Shown: one piece after another, positions 26,911 through 35,544 of the stretch | Layout of the letters: each line of letters begins with the position of its first letter | Position numbering within the stretch: position 1 is the stretch's first letter | DNA from: an uncultured Spirochaetales bacterium | GTDB lineage: Bacteria > Spirochaetota > Spirochaetia > Sphaerochaetales > Sphaerochaetaceae | Assembly (NCBI GenBank): GCA_949297785.1 | Contig: CASFTW010000001.1 | Coordinates: 62,001-126,000, forward strand | DNA: 64,000 nucleotides | Direction of reading: 5' to 3' | Notes under the pieces: model-generated | What the model was told of the DNA's origin: nothing | The model's input: only the letters and a program-made list of their open reading frames with translations | Databases searched by the model: none | Made by a program: the position numbers and the translations under genes

Positions 26911-26937
26911 ATTTATATAAACATTAGGATTATAAAT
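26911..26937. promoter_or_regulatory. LysR-type operator, copy 2
   Basis: ATTTATAT-N11-TTATAAAT repeats copy 1 (25256-25282) with a single base change, including the identical 11-nt core AAACATTAGGA. It lies 114 nt before the permease start. Confidence 0.72.
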
Positions 26938-27051
26938 TTGTTTATCTGCTTGATGCAATCCATAATGAAATCGTGAACAGACGGGAAGGTCACTGCGAAA
27001 TTACAGCGGACTCCTGTTACTTTGAAACAAAATACAAAAAGGAGAGGAAAA

Positions 27052-28341
27052 ATGAGTCACTTAGTAATCTGTCTGATTATCTGTGTCCTCACAATGGTCA
27101 GCTACATCATCGGTAAGTGGCCGATGGGACTGACCGCTCTGGTCAGCATGCTGGCCTTCGTGCTCACAGGCTGTCTGGATCCTGCTACAGCCGCAGGATA
27201 TTTCGGCAATGCGAACGGCCTGATGATGATGTCAATGTTCGTTGTCGCGGCAGGCTTCAACCGGACGCAGTTCGTGCGCAAAGTCGCTGCCAGCGTCAAC
27301 CGGATCGCAAAGGGGTCCCTGACGCGCGTCATGTTCGGCTACATCCTGATCACGATGCTGCTATCTCAGTTCATTCAGAGCTCTGTTATAGTCTATGGTA
27401 TTATGGCTCCGATGCTTATTGCCACCTGTGAGGAGATGAACATAAGTCCGTCCAAGGTGCTTTTTCCGATTGCCATTGCCTGTATCTCGACTGTTTCCAT
27501 ACTGCCTCTTGGTGCAGGTGCCACAGTATTTGCTGAGATGAACGGCTATCTGGAGGCAAACACTTATACAACATATGCAGTAGCACTGACAGACTGTATG
27601 AAAGCCCGTCTTCCCTCCATGATCGTGATGTTCATCTACTGTGTGTTCTTCTCGACAAAGTTCAGCCCCACAGAGTCTCCCCTTAAGGGAAAAGCCATCG
27701 AGAGCCGTGCTGACAAGCGCGAACCTCTTTCTCCTTTCAAGGAACGTGCAGGTTATATCATATTCATTGTCACAACCCTTGCCCTGCTTTTCCAGCCGCA
27801 GCTCGGAATCCAGACCTGGGTCATCTGTATGACTGGTGCTGTTGCAATGGTCCTGTTCGGAGTTTTGTCTGAGAAGGAAGCTGTCGCAGCAGTCAATCTG
27901 CCTATGGCCTTCCTCTTTGTCGGATCCCTTGCGATGGGTGGAGCTCTCAGTCAGACCGGAGCAGGAGAGGTTGTCGGAAGCATACTTGCCAGCTTCGCCA
28001 ACAGACTGTCCAACCCGTATCTGATCGGTTTCATCTTCTTCCTCGTTCCGTTCCTGCTCACTCAGGTCATGATGAACAGAACTGTCATCATAATCTTCAT
28101 TCCGATTGCAATCCTGGCCTGCAAGGCAATGGGAGCAAATCCTGTGGGAATCGTTCTCCTGGTTCAGTCGGCATGTCTTAGTTCCTTCATGACACCGATG
28201 GCAACACCTGCCATCCCGATGTGTATGGCAAACGGCGGATATGACCTTAAGTCAATCGTCAAGCAGTCTGTTATTCCTGCAATCCTGCTGTGTGTTGTCA
28301 ATGTCTCATGGATAATGACTGTCTTCCCGATGTATCCTTAA
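27052..28341 (+). CDS. SLC13/ArsB-like permease (organic-anion transporter)
   Basis: A 429-residue inner-membrane protein with about 11-12 helices and the internal repeat of the ion-transporter superfamily. The first half holds FIQSSVIVYGIMAPMLIA and the second ACLSSFMTPMATPAIPMC, matching the paired Ser/Thr-Pro hairpin regions of SLC13/DASS-type carboxylate carriers. It probably imports the organic acid used by the neighbouring UxaA-like enzyme. AGGAGAGG precedes ATG 27052; an in-frame ATG at 27022 has no such site. Its own LysR-type box lies upstream. The true substrate and coupling ion (Na+ or H+) are not visible. Confidence 0.83.
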   Translation: MSHLVICLIICVLTMVSYIIGKWPMGLTALVSMLAFVLTGCLDPATAAGYFGNANGLMMMSMFVVAAGFNRTQFVRKVAASVNRIAKGSLTRVMFGYILITMLLSQFIQSSVIVYGIMAPMLIATCEEMNISPSKVLFPIAIACISTVSILPLGAGATVFAEMNGYLEANTYTTYAVALTDCMKARLPSMIVMFIYCVFFSTKFSPTESPLKGKAIESRADKREPLSPFKERAGYIIFIVTTLALLFQPQLGIQTWVICMTGAVAMVLFGVLSEKEAVAAVNLPMAFLFVGSLAMGGALSQTGAGEVVGSILASFANRLSNPYLIGFIFFLVPFLLTQVMMNRTVIIIFIPIAILACKAMGANPVGIVLLVQSACLSSFMTPMATPAIPMCMANGGYDLKSIVKQSVIPAILLCVVNVSWIMTVFPMYP

Positions 28342-28368
28342 TGCATAATGGAATAGGAGTGAATAGCC

Positions 28369-30090
28369 ATGCTTGAAGCGAAGACTTTTCCCAAGGATAT
28401 GAGTGTCCTGGATGTGGACCATAATGAACCGCGCAAATGCCTCGTCAACGGCCTTTTCAAGGAGTCTGTGGAAGTAAACGGCAAGATCCGTACTTTCTAT
28501 ACATATATCACTGAGGGACTCGTTTATAACCAGCCCTGCGTGGTAGTCGCAGCACCGGATAGTGAAAGTGTGAGCGACTATCTTGAGCACAGTCCGTGGC
28601 TTGATTTTGCCGACAGACATCATGTGTTCCTTCATGTGCTGGTTAGCGGCCCCGGAGGCTGGAGTCTTGACGGAGATGATGCCGACTACATGAACCGGGT
28701 ATATGTGCAGATCAATGGACGTCGCGGCTATGTTACCATGCAGGACAATATTTATGCTTTCGGTGTTGACAGAGGGGCAACCGTTGCACAGCAGGCCGTC
28801 ATGAAGATGTCGAGTGAGTGGTCCGGACTGGCTACGTTCGGAGATCTTGATGACAAGGTGACTTTCAACGGAACAACAAGCGCAGGGGCACAGAACACAG
28901 GCAAGACAGAACTTGTGATTTCCGCAGCGAAGGTTGCGGTACCTGTGTGGATGGCCTGGAAAATGAAAAAAGGAGCCAATGAAGCTGCATTCAGTTACTG
29001 GATGACTAACAACGCATGCACAGACGAGTGTTTTTCCAGCCAGTTGGCTGATGAGATCCATTTCCCCTCAAGTGTCTGCCTCAAAAGTCAGACAAATGAG
29101 GAGAACATCGCACAGGTCCGTGTTACAAATGGGTATGAAGGACGGCTGGAATCTCCGTTCCTGGACGCAGTCTGGAATTATCTGAGTCTGGCCTGTCGTC
29201 ACCGCGGATTCGGCACCAAACAGCTGAGGCTGCGCATTGATCCTGAAGCATATGGCTTTACACGCCATACAATGGAAATAGATGGCTGGACACGTCTGTG
29301 GTATGAGTATGTGCCGGAGCGTGTGGCTAAGAGCGGCAAGAGAGTTCCTCTTGTAGTCTGCATGCATGGACGAGGGGGCAGTGCAGACAGTTTCATCAGT
29401 CTTTCCGGCATGAGCCGGGTTGCAGAGGAAAGAGATTTCATTGTCGTATTCCCCGAGGCATGTGTCTCGCAGCAGAAACCTGATGCTCTTAGAAACCTTC
29501 TCTTGTGGGAAGGCTCCTACAAAGGTGAGAAGATTGACGATGTGAAGTTTATCCTTGCTGTTATCGATGATGTGAAGTCACGTTGCTGTATTGATGAGAG
29601 CCGCATTTATGCCTGCGGGCAGTCCAGCGGAGGCATGATGACCTCGACCCTTGCCCAAAAAGCTCCTGATGTTTTCGCGGCCGTGGCTCCATGGTCGGCT
29701 CTTGTAAGTCCTGATGAAGAACTGCATCTTCCTGAAAAGATAGACCCGGCTGTACCTTTTTTCTTCCTCTTCGGAGAAAAGGACTGGCTGTGTGCAGACC
29801 ATGAGAATGGAGAGCTTGAGTATCATGCGGCTCACGACATCGCAGCCTTCCTTAAGAATCTGATGAAAATATACGATCTGGATGAGAAGCCGCTGAAGTA
29901 CACCTGCGGTGAAATCAGTTATTACGTATATCTCAACAGCAGAAAAGTTCCGATGCTGACTGTTGGCACCGTTCGCGATATGAGTCATGCCAATTATCCC
30001 GGTGAAAGCTGGACTTCCTGGGATCAGTTCATGTCGAAATTTTCCAAAATAAACGGAAAGCTTCTGTACATGGGCTCTGATGCTGTCTGA
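28369..30090 (+). CDS. Two-domain alpha/beta hydrolase (LpqC/feruloyl-esterase-like)
   Basis: A 573-residue protein with no signal peptide. The C-terminal half (about 300-573) is an LpqC/PHB-depolymerase-type esterase with PLVVCMHGRGGSADSF (oxyanion strand), the nucleophile serine in GQSSGGMM (about 420), LFGEKDW with a likely Asp, and a late histidine in DMSHANYPGES. The N-terminal half (about 20-260) also looks like an alpha/beta hydrolase, but the elbow reads FGVDRGATVAQ with aspartate where the serine is expected. It lies 27 nt after the permease gene, with AGGAG before the ATG. A cytoplasmic ester substrate entering through the permease is likely. Confidence 0.78.
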   Translation: MLEAKTFPKDMSVLDVDHNEPRKCLVNGLFKESVEVNGKIRTFYTYITEGLVYNQPCVVVAAPDSESVSDYLEHSPWLDFADRHHVFLHVLVSGPGGWSLDGDDADYMNRVYVQINGRRGYVTMQDNIYAFGVDRGATVAQQAVMKMSSEWSGLATFGDLDDKVTFNGTTSAGAQNTGKTELVISAAKVAVPVWMAWKMKKGANEAAFSYWMTNNACTDECFSSQLADEIHFPSSVCLKSQTNEENIAQVRVTNGYEGRLESPFLDAVWNYLSLACRHRGFGTKQLRLRIDPEAYGFTRHTMEIDGWTRLWYEYVPERVAKSGKRVPLVVCMHGRGGSADSFISLSGMSRVAEERDFIVVFPEACVSQQKPDALRNLLLWEGSYKGEKIDDVKFILAVIDDVKSRCCIDESRIYACGQSSGGMMTSTLAQKAPDVFAAVAPWSALVSPDEELHLPEKIDPAVPFFFLFGEKDWLCADHENGELEYHAAHDIAAFLKNLMKIYDLDEKPLKYTCGEISYYVYLNSRKVPMLTVGTVRDMSHANYPGESWTSWDQFMSKFSKINGKLLYMGSDAV

Positions 30091-30118
30091 CCGACTTGTG
30101 TTGTGTAAATTGTATTTT

Positions 30119-30152
30119 GCTCCACACTGCCGCAATGCAGTATGGAGCTTTT
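30119..30152 (+). terminator. Terminator after the hydrolase gene
   Basis: GCTCCACACTGC (30119-30130) pairs with GCAGTATGGAGC (30137-30148), 11 of 12 pairs, loop 6 nt, followed by TTTTG. Confidence 0.85.
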
Positions 30153-30215
30153 GTATTAGGACAAAACATTTTAATCATATGTAAAGTATTAATTTCTGAT
30201 GTCAGTGAGGTGAGA

Positions 30216-32162
30216 ATGATCAGAAAGTATCCGCATCTGTGCAAGCCGATCAGGCTTGGCAACATTACATTCCGCAACAGGATGTTCTCTGCCCCGATGG
30301 GGGGAACCGATATTACATCTGACTGCTGTGTCGGCCCGAGGACTCCGGGATTCTATGAAGTGAGGGCCATGGGCGGGGCTGCAGCAGTCACAGCCAGCGA
30401 GCTTGTTGTACATCCGCAGACGGATGCCTCACATATGTTTCATCTTGATTTGAAGACTCCGGGCTGTCTGGCAAGCTGGGCATTCGTAGCCGATGCGATT
30501 TCGAGGCATGGCGCTGTGCCGGGCGTAGAACTGAGCCACAGCGGACAGTATGCGGGTACTTATCTCATTGATAAAGACAGAAAGCACGGGTTAACACAAT
30601 ATGGACCAAGTGACTGGGTTCGTCCTGACGGCATTCCTGTCAGGGCACTCAGCCCGGAGCAGATTGATGATATCATACATTCCTATGGCGAGAGTGCGGC
30701 TCTGGCAAAACGTGCAGGTTTTCAGATGGTCATGGTTCATGCCGGACATGGCTGGCTGATCAACCAGTTCCTCTCTCCTGCGTTTAATCATCGTGATGAC
30801 GAGTACGGCGGATCCTTTGATAACAGGCTGCGCTTTGCACGTCGCGTGCTGCAATCTGTGAGGGATGCGGTAGGGGACGGCTTTCCGGTTGAGCTGCGCA
30901 TGAGCGGAGCTGAGTTTTTCGATGGCGGATATGATATCAATGGCGGTATCGCAATCGCACAGGGGCTTGAGGATCTGGTTGATCTGATTCACGTGTCGGC
31001 AGGCAGTTACCAGTTTGGCTTCTATCGTACTCATTTGCCGATGTTTGTACCTCACGGTGACAACGTCTGGCTGGCAGCTGAAATAAAGAAACATGTTTCG
31101 AAACCTGTAGCCACTATAGGTGCCCTGAATGACCCGGCTCAGATGGAAGAGATTATTGCCACAGGGAAGGCAGATGTTGTGGAGATGGCCAGGGCTCTGC
31201 TTGCCGATCATGAACTGCCTAATAAGGTTATTGCCGGTCGGGACGACGAGATTGTACACTGCCTGCGTTGTTTCACCTGCATGGCCGAGCGCCCGGCAAC
31301 CGGTACGAGACGCTGTGCTGTCAATCCACTTATAGGACGTGAGATGGAAGGTCTTCATCTTACACTGGCTTCCAGTAGAAAAAGGGTTGTTGTTGCAGGA
31401 GGCGGTGTTGGCGGCCTTGAGGCAGCCATAATTGCAGCCAGACGCGGACATCATGTCACACTGCTGGAGAAAAAAGATGTGCTGGGAGGTATCCTTGTCA
31501 GTGAACAGGCCATTCCTTTCAAATATGAAATGTATCGACTGGGACTGACACTGGAACGTCAAGCCCGCCTTGCGGGGGTAGAAGTGAGACTGAATACAGA
31601 GGCAACGCCTGAGCTCATTGAGGATCTTAAGGCCGAGGCCCTGATCATAGCAGTCGGCAGCAGGCCTTTTATTCCTCCGCTCGATGGAATTGACAAAGAT
31701 AATGTCATCATAGTCAACGACTACCATCTGAAGAAAAACAGTGTTGCTGATACTGTCGTTGTTCTCGGCGGTGGTCTGGCAGGTTGTGAATGCGCGGTTC
31801 ATCTCGGCATGGAAGGCCATAAAGTCGTCATTGTTGAGATGAGAAACCAGCTGGCCTCGGACTGCAATATTCGCCACCGTCCAATTCTTATGAATATGGT
31901 AGACAAGTATGCATCGGTTTTCCTTAATCATACTGCTCTGAAGGTAACGGACGACGGCTTGGTATGCCGTGATAGCTGTGGCAGAGAAGTATTTGTCGCA
32001 GGAAAGAGTGTGATATGTGCTGCGGGACAAGTGGCAGAGAGGGAATGTGTCGAAGCATTGCGTACATCTGCTCCCTGGGTTCGTGAAATTGGAGACTGTT
32101 CCAGAGTGGCGAACATCACAACAGCAATCTATCAGGGATACCATGCAGCACTTGATATCTGA
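30216..32162 (+). CDS. 2-enoate reductase/Old Yellow Enzyme-type flavoprotein
   Basis: A 648-residue iron-sulfur flavoenzyme of the enoate reductase/FadH type. A TIM barrel binds FMN (residues 1-330; LGNITFRNRMFSAPMGG at the N-terminus, HAGHGWLINQFLSP near 180). Next is a cysteine cluster CLRCFTCMAERPATGTRRC (about 349-367) for a 4Fe-4S centre, then an FAD Rossmann motif VVVAGGGVGGLEAA and a second one VVVLGGGLAGCE. Such enzymes reduce C=C bonds of 2-enoates, including cinnamates, and dienoyl-CoA. GAGGTGAGA precedes ATG 30216. A terminator separates it from the hydrolase gene, so it has its own promoter. Confidence 0.9.
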   Translation: MIRKYPHLCKPIRLGNITFRNRMFSAPMGGTDITSDCCVGPRTPGFYEVRAMGGAAAVTASELVVHPQTDASHMFHLDLKTPGCLASWAFVADAISRHGAVPGVELSHSGQYAGTYLIDKDRKHGLTQYGPSDWVRPDGIPVRALSPEQIDDIIHSYGESAALAKRAGFQMVMVHAGHGWLINQFLSPAFNHRDDEYGGSFDNRLRFARRVLQSVRDAVGDGFPVELRMSGAEFFDGGYDINGGIAIAQGLEDLVDLIHVSAGSYQFGFYRTHLPMFVPHGDNVWLAAEIKKHVSKPVATIGALNDPAQMEEIIATGKADVVEMARALLADHELPNKVIAGRDDEIVHCLRCFTCMAERPATGTRRCAVNPLIGREMEGLHLTLASSRKRVVVAGGGVGGLEAAIIAARRGHHVTLLEKKDVLGGILVSEQAIPFKYEMYRLGLTLERQARLAGVEVRLNTEATPELIEDLKAEALIIAVGSRPFIPPLDGIDKDNVIIVNDYHLKKNSVADTVVVLGGGLAGCECAVHLGMEGHKVVIVEMRNQLASDCNIRHRPILMNMVDKYASVFLNHTALKVTDDGLVCRDSCGREVFVAGKSVICAAGQVAERECVEALRTSAPWVREIGDCSRVANITTAIYQGYHAALDI

Positions 32163-32863
32163 TCATAGATGGAATGGAATGGATTTATGCTGAGAACAAT
32201 AAAAGAGTTTTCTGCAACTGGCAGGAGACTCATTCTTTAGGGTTCCTTAAGTCCTCTGTCGTGATATACAAGCTGATCATAGATTGCAGTGGATATTTGA
32301 AAAGCCGCCGCTTTCTCTCAGCTCAGGGAGGGGGAAATAGAGTCCGAGAATGATAAAAGCGGCAGTTTTAAAGCAAGTTTGAATAATAATGAATGCAAAT
32401 TCAATAGTTTTTTACTAAAAAAAGATGAAACGCTATTCTGTATTCACGGAAGATGAATTTTGTCCTCGGGAAAAGGAAAAATACAGCCCGGACTTCTGTT
32501 TTATCGTTCACTTTGCTTCATGAACAATTGTCCGGGCTCTCATCTGTCCTGGAGGCTTGTTCTTTATAATAGAGATGGGTTCTCATTCTGGCAGCCTGCT
32601 CATGTCTTTCAGCACCAAGCTATCCTTTCCGGTTTACACACCATCATGGGCTTATGATGCTTTTTCTTTTATGAGCTGCTAGAGTTCTTATCTCTATTGC
32701 CTCCCTGTGCTTACATCTTAAGGGGCTATTTTGAAAGTTGTCAACAAATTTTTTTGTATATTTTTAATTATTTTCAATATAATAAAATATTTAGAATATA
32801 TGTGAAAATGTATCCAAGAAAGACAAATGGTGATAGACTTGAAAAAACAATAAGGGGTTTTTC
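32163..32863. other. Gene-poor structured region of 701 nt
   Basis: No convincing gene is seen. The stretch holds several inverted repeats: GCCGCTTT with AAAGCGGC (32307-32314 and 32356-32363), AGCCCGGAC with GTCCGGGCT (32485-32493 and 32530-32538, with GTTCA/TGAAC nested inside), and CATCAT with ATGATG (32642-32659). Short frames at 32425 (32 codons) and 32460 (65 codons) have no ribosome binding site and no recognised family. A possible -10 TATAAT for pdxA lies at 32778-32783. The first repeat may end the enoate reductase transcript. Confidence 0.5.
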
Positions 32864-33829
32864 ATGATTGCACTCACACTCGGAGACGCGGCAGGTATCG
32901 GACCTGAGATCATTCTCAAGGCACTTAAGTCTTTCAGCACTGATGATTTTCTCATTTACGGTGATACGCGCATTCTGGAAAAGGAGAACAGGGCGCTTGG
33001 CTTTGACTATATCTTCAATGCGGTAAGCGATGTCAGCCAGTGCGTGAAGGGAATGGTGAATGTCATGGATCTTCATAATCTTTCCCCAGCAGATTTCATG
33101 ATGGGAGAAGAGTCCGCACTATGCGGCAGGGCAGCATATGAATACATAGAGAAGGCCGTGAAAGATGCACTGGAGGGAAAGGTTGAGTGTGTATGCACTG
33201 CCCCCATAAACAAGGTCTCACTCAGAATGGCAGGAGTCCCGTACATAGGACACACTGAAATATTCGCATCCCTTACCGGCACTGACGATCCGCTTACCAT
33301 GTTCCAGGTTGAGAACATGAGGATATTCTTCCTCTCCCGCCATGTGCCCCTCAGAAAGGCCTGCGATATGGTGACATATCAGCGTCTGATGGATTACATA
33401 CCCCGCTGCATGAAAGAGCTGGAAAGACTTGGTGTCAGAGGGACTTTCGCAGTTGCAGGCCTTAATCCTCACAGCTCTGATGGCGGTCTTTTCGGTGATG
33501 AGGAAAAGGAAATAGAAAGGGCAGTGGATGAATGCCGCAGGATGGGACTTGATGTCGCGGGCCCCGTGAGCGCGGACAGCGTTTTCCACCAGTGCCTGAA
33601 AGGAAAATATTCAGCTGTGCTGAGCCTTTACCATGACCAGGGTCATATCGCGGCGAAGACATACAATTTCGACAAGACAATAAGTCTTACGCTCGGCATG
33701 CCGGTTCTCAGAATATCTGTTGATCACGGCACTGCCTTCGATATCGCCGGATGCGGCATTGCCGATGAGACAGGCATGAAGGAGACTCTCAGCTGCGCCC
33801 TGCGCTGTCGACAAGCTTTCCTTCGCTGA
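32864..33829 (+). CDS. pdxA: 4-hydroxythreonine-4-phosphate dehydrogenase-family protein
   Basis: A 321-residue cytoplasmic oxidoreductase that makes the 3-amino-1-hydroxyacetone phosphate precursor of vitamin B6. LGDAAGIGPE is at residues 6-15, and the metal ligands are histidines in GHTEIFAS (about 128), NPHSSDGG (about 204) and YHDQGH (about 258). PdxA2 paralogues act on threonate/erythronate 4-phosphate instead; no DUF1537 kinase gene is present to suggest that. AAGGGG precedes the ATG. The last 41 nt overlap the convergent MATE gene. No other pyridoxal gene is nearby. Confidence 0.92.
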   Translation: MIALTLGDAAGIGPEIILKALKSFSTDDFLIYGDTRILEKENRALGFDYIFNAVSDVSQCVKGMVNVMDLHNLSPADFMMGEESALCGRAAYEYIEKAVKDALEGKVECVCTAPINKVSLRMAGVPYIGHTEIFASLTGTDDPLTMFQVENMRIFFLSRHVPLRKACDMVTYQRLMDYIPRCMKELERLGVRGTFAVAGLNPHSSDGGLFGDEEKEIERAVDECRRMGLDVAGPVSADSVFHQCLKGKYSAVLSLYHDQGHIAAKTYNFDKTISLTLGMPVLRISVDHGTAFDIAGCGIADETGMKETLSCALRCRQAFLR

Positions 33830-35171
33830 TCTTTCTCACAAGCCTTGTCAGCGTCATGACGGCAAGAAGAGCCATGACGGATTCCGCCGCCGCCTGTGAA
33901 TAGGCAAGACCGTAAAGAGGGAAAAGCGTATTGAGTATTATGATCGCCGGAATTTCAAGGACGATCTTCCTCATTATTGCGAAGCAGAGTGAATAGAATC
34001 CTTTTCCCACAGCCTGGAAAACGCCGACGGCAAGAAAGTCGACGGCAAGAAGGGGAATGCCCAGACAGAAGCCTCTGAGGAAGCGTGTCCCGTAGGAGAC
34101 AACAGTATCGTCTGACATGAAAAGAGAGATGAAGAAAGGAGATTCGATGCTGTATATGACTGTTACGGCAAGAAGCGATGTGACTACCACTTTTGCCGCG
34201 AATATTATCGCCTCCTTCATTCTTTTGTGATTCCCGCTTGCAAATGTATAGCTGACAAGCGGCATCACTCCTTGCGTGAAGCCGTTGGCAATGCTGTAGG
34301 GGACGTTGTTCAGCCTCTGTGCTATTCCCATTGCGGCAACGGCATCGGCACCGTAGACGGATGTGAAATTGTTCAGAAGCGTCATTCCAGTCACATTCAG
34401 CAGATTCTGTATGGATGCAGGAATGCCGACCGCGCACACACCCAGAACGATATACCGTTTCAGGCAGACGTGCCTGGGACTTATGGTGACAAAGGTCTTT
34501 CCTTTCCGGACTGTTATGAGGATAAGGAAATAAAGTACGGCAAAACAGTTTGATATGAGTGTTGCAAGTCCTGCGCCTTCCGCTCCCATGCCCGCAAACT
34601 GCGGAAGTACGAAAATGGGATCGAGAATGATGTTAAGCGCACAGCCGCTCATTGTCCCTATGCTTGCATGCATTGCAGAGCCTTCGGCGCGGACAAGATA
34701 GGCGAAGACTACGTTGAGGATTGACGGAGATGCACCGAATACGACCGTCCATTTCAGGTATGCCCGTGTAGCTTCCATTGTGGATGCATCTGCGCCGATC
34801 AGGACAAGCAGCCCGTCATTGAAGAAAAAGCAGAGGGACGAGAAAAGAATGCCGCTGACGATTGAGCAGTAGAAGCCGAATGCCGAGCTCCTGTATGCGG
34901 TTCTGTAGTCCTTGCGCCCCAGCGCCCGGCTCATCATCGAGGAAGAACCGACACCGAAAAGGTTGTTGACGGCATTGAATGCAAGAAGGACAGGTGCGGA
35001 AAGCGTGACTGCGGCGTTTTCGATGCTGTTGTTGAGCATGCCGACAAAGAAAGTGTCGGCAAGCGAATATATTGTCATTACAAGAGAGGAGAGCACCGTA
35101 GGTATGGCCAGCTTGAGCACGGCTTTCGGGACTCTTTCGCTCTCAAATAGCATAAGGCGTTGTTCGGTCAT
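33789..35171 (-). CDS. MATE-family multidrug efflux transporter
   Basis: A 460-residue inner-membrane protein with about 12 helices in two matching halves, as in MATE drug/cation antiporters. The opening ERVPKAVLKLAIPTVLSSLVMTIYSLADTFFVGML (quoted in part) is the family's signature start; NNLFGVGSSSMMSRALG (about 75-91) and its counterpart VNQ-like GFTQGVMPLVSYTFASG (about 300-316) are both seen. ATG 35171 is chosen because a promoter (TTGAAT, 17 nt, TAATAC) places transcription start at this codon; no ribosome binding site exists. Its 3' end overlaps pdxA. Substrate not known. Confidence 0.92.
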   Translation of the reverse strand: MTEQRLMLFESERVPKAVLKLAIPTVLSSLVMTIYSLADTFFVGMLNNSIENAAVTLSAPVLLAFNAVNNLFGVGSSSMMSRALGRKDYRTAYRSSAFGFYCSIVSGILFSSLCFFFNDGLLVLIGADASTMEATRAYLKWTVVFGASPSILNVVFAYLVRAEGSAMHASIGTMSGCALNIILDPIFVLPQFAGMGAEGAGLATLISNCFAVLYFLILITVRKGKTFVTISPRHVCLKRYIVLGVCAVGIPASIQNLLNVTGMTLLNNFTSVYGADAVAAMGIAQRLNNVPYSIANGFTQGVMPLVSYTFASGNHKRMKEAIIFAAKVVVTSLLAVTVIYSIESPFFISLFMSDDTVVSYGTRFLRGFCLGIPLLAVDFLAVGVFQAVGKGFYSLCFAIMRKIVLEIPAIIILNTLFPLYGLAYSQAAAESVMALLAVMTLTRLVRKISEGKLVDSAGRS

Positions 35172-35178
35172 GGAATCA

Positions 35179-35207
35179 GTATTAGCAGGGAGAGTGAAAA
35201 AATTCAA
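35179..35207 (-). promoter_or_regulatory. Promoter for a leaderless MATE transcript
   Basis: On the minus strand TTGAAT (35207-35202), a 17-nt spacer and TAATAC (35184-35179), which ends 7 nt before the ATG. Confidence 0.6.
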
Positions 35208-35362
35208 TTACGGGAGGGAAAATAGTTTTCCTCGGAACCGGAAATCCTTGCCAATTTGTCTTCGTCGTATTAATCTGAATAAAGAAAACAGTACTTGAGG
35301 TCAATGTATTTGCTTTCAGCAGCACGGCTTATCTGGCTTTCTCATTTTTAAGCGGTTTTCTA

Positions 35363-35392
35363 TTGACTTAAAATGAGATTTTCTGCTAAGTT
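35363..35392 (+). promoter_or_regulatory. Promoter of the tRNA-Val gene
   Basis: TTGACT (35363-35368), 18-nt spacer, TAAGTT (35387-35392); the tRNA begins 31 nt after the -10. Confidence 0.6.
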
Positions 35393-35423
35393 AATCATCG
35401 TTGCTGAGAGATCAGGCAATTAC

Positions 35424-35495
35424 GGAGGATTAGCTCAGCGGGAGAGCGCCTGCCTTACAAGCAGGATGTCACAAGTTCAATCCTTGTATCCTCCA
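35424..35495 (+). tRNA. tRNA-Val (anticodon UAC)
   Basis: A 72-nt cloverleaf. The acceptor arms are GGAGGAT (35424-35430) and ATCCTCC (35488-35494) with discriminator A. The D arm contains TAGCTCAGC-GGGAGAGC, the anticodon arm is CCTGC-CTTACAA-GCAGG with anticodon TAC, and the T arm carries GTTCAATCC. The 3' CCA is not encoded. A promoter lies upstream and a strong terminator 5 nt downstream, so it is a single-gene unit. Confidence 0.97.
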
Positions 35496-35499
35496 CTGG

Positions 35500-35531
35500 A
35501 AGTCAGGTACATGTTACCTGACTTTTTTTTT
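35500..35531 (+). terminator. Terminator of tRNA-Val
   Basis: AAGTCAGGTA (35500-35509) pairs with TACCTGACTT (35515-35524), loop 5 nt, followed by a run of T. Confidence 0.95.
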
Positions 35532-35544
35532 ATCTGGAGGCGGT

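Noticed and set aside
30591-32144. A 517-codon open frame on the minus strand of the enoate reductase
   Set aside because: The plus-strand gene carries complete FMN, iron-sulfur and FAD motifs, whereas the antisense product has no motif and an unnatural composition rich in Cys and His.
32425-32657. Small frames in the gene-free stretch before pdxA as genes
   Set aside because: Neither has a ribosome binding site and neither protein resembles a known family; one also depends on an internal TGA if extended.
35424-35495. tRNA-Val as an integration site
   Set aside because: No second copy of its 3' end was noticed nearby and no integrase is present.
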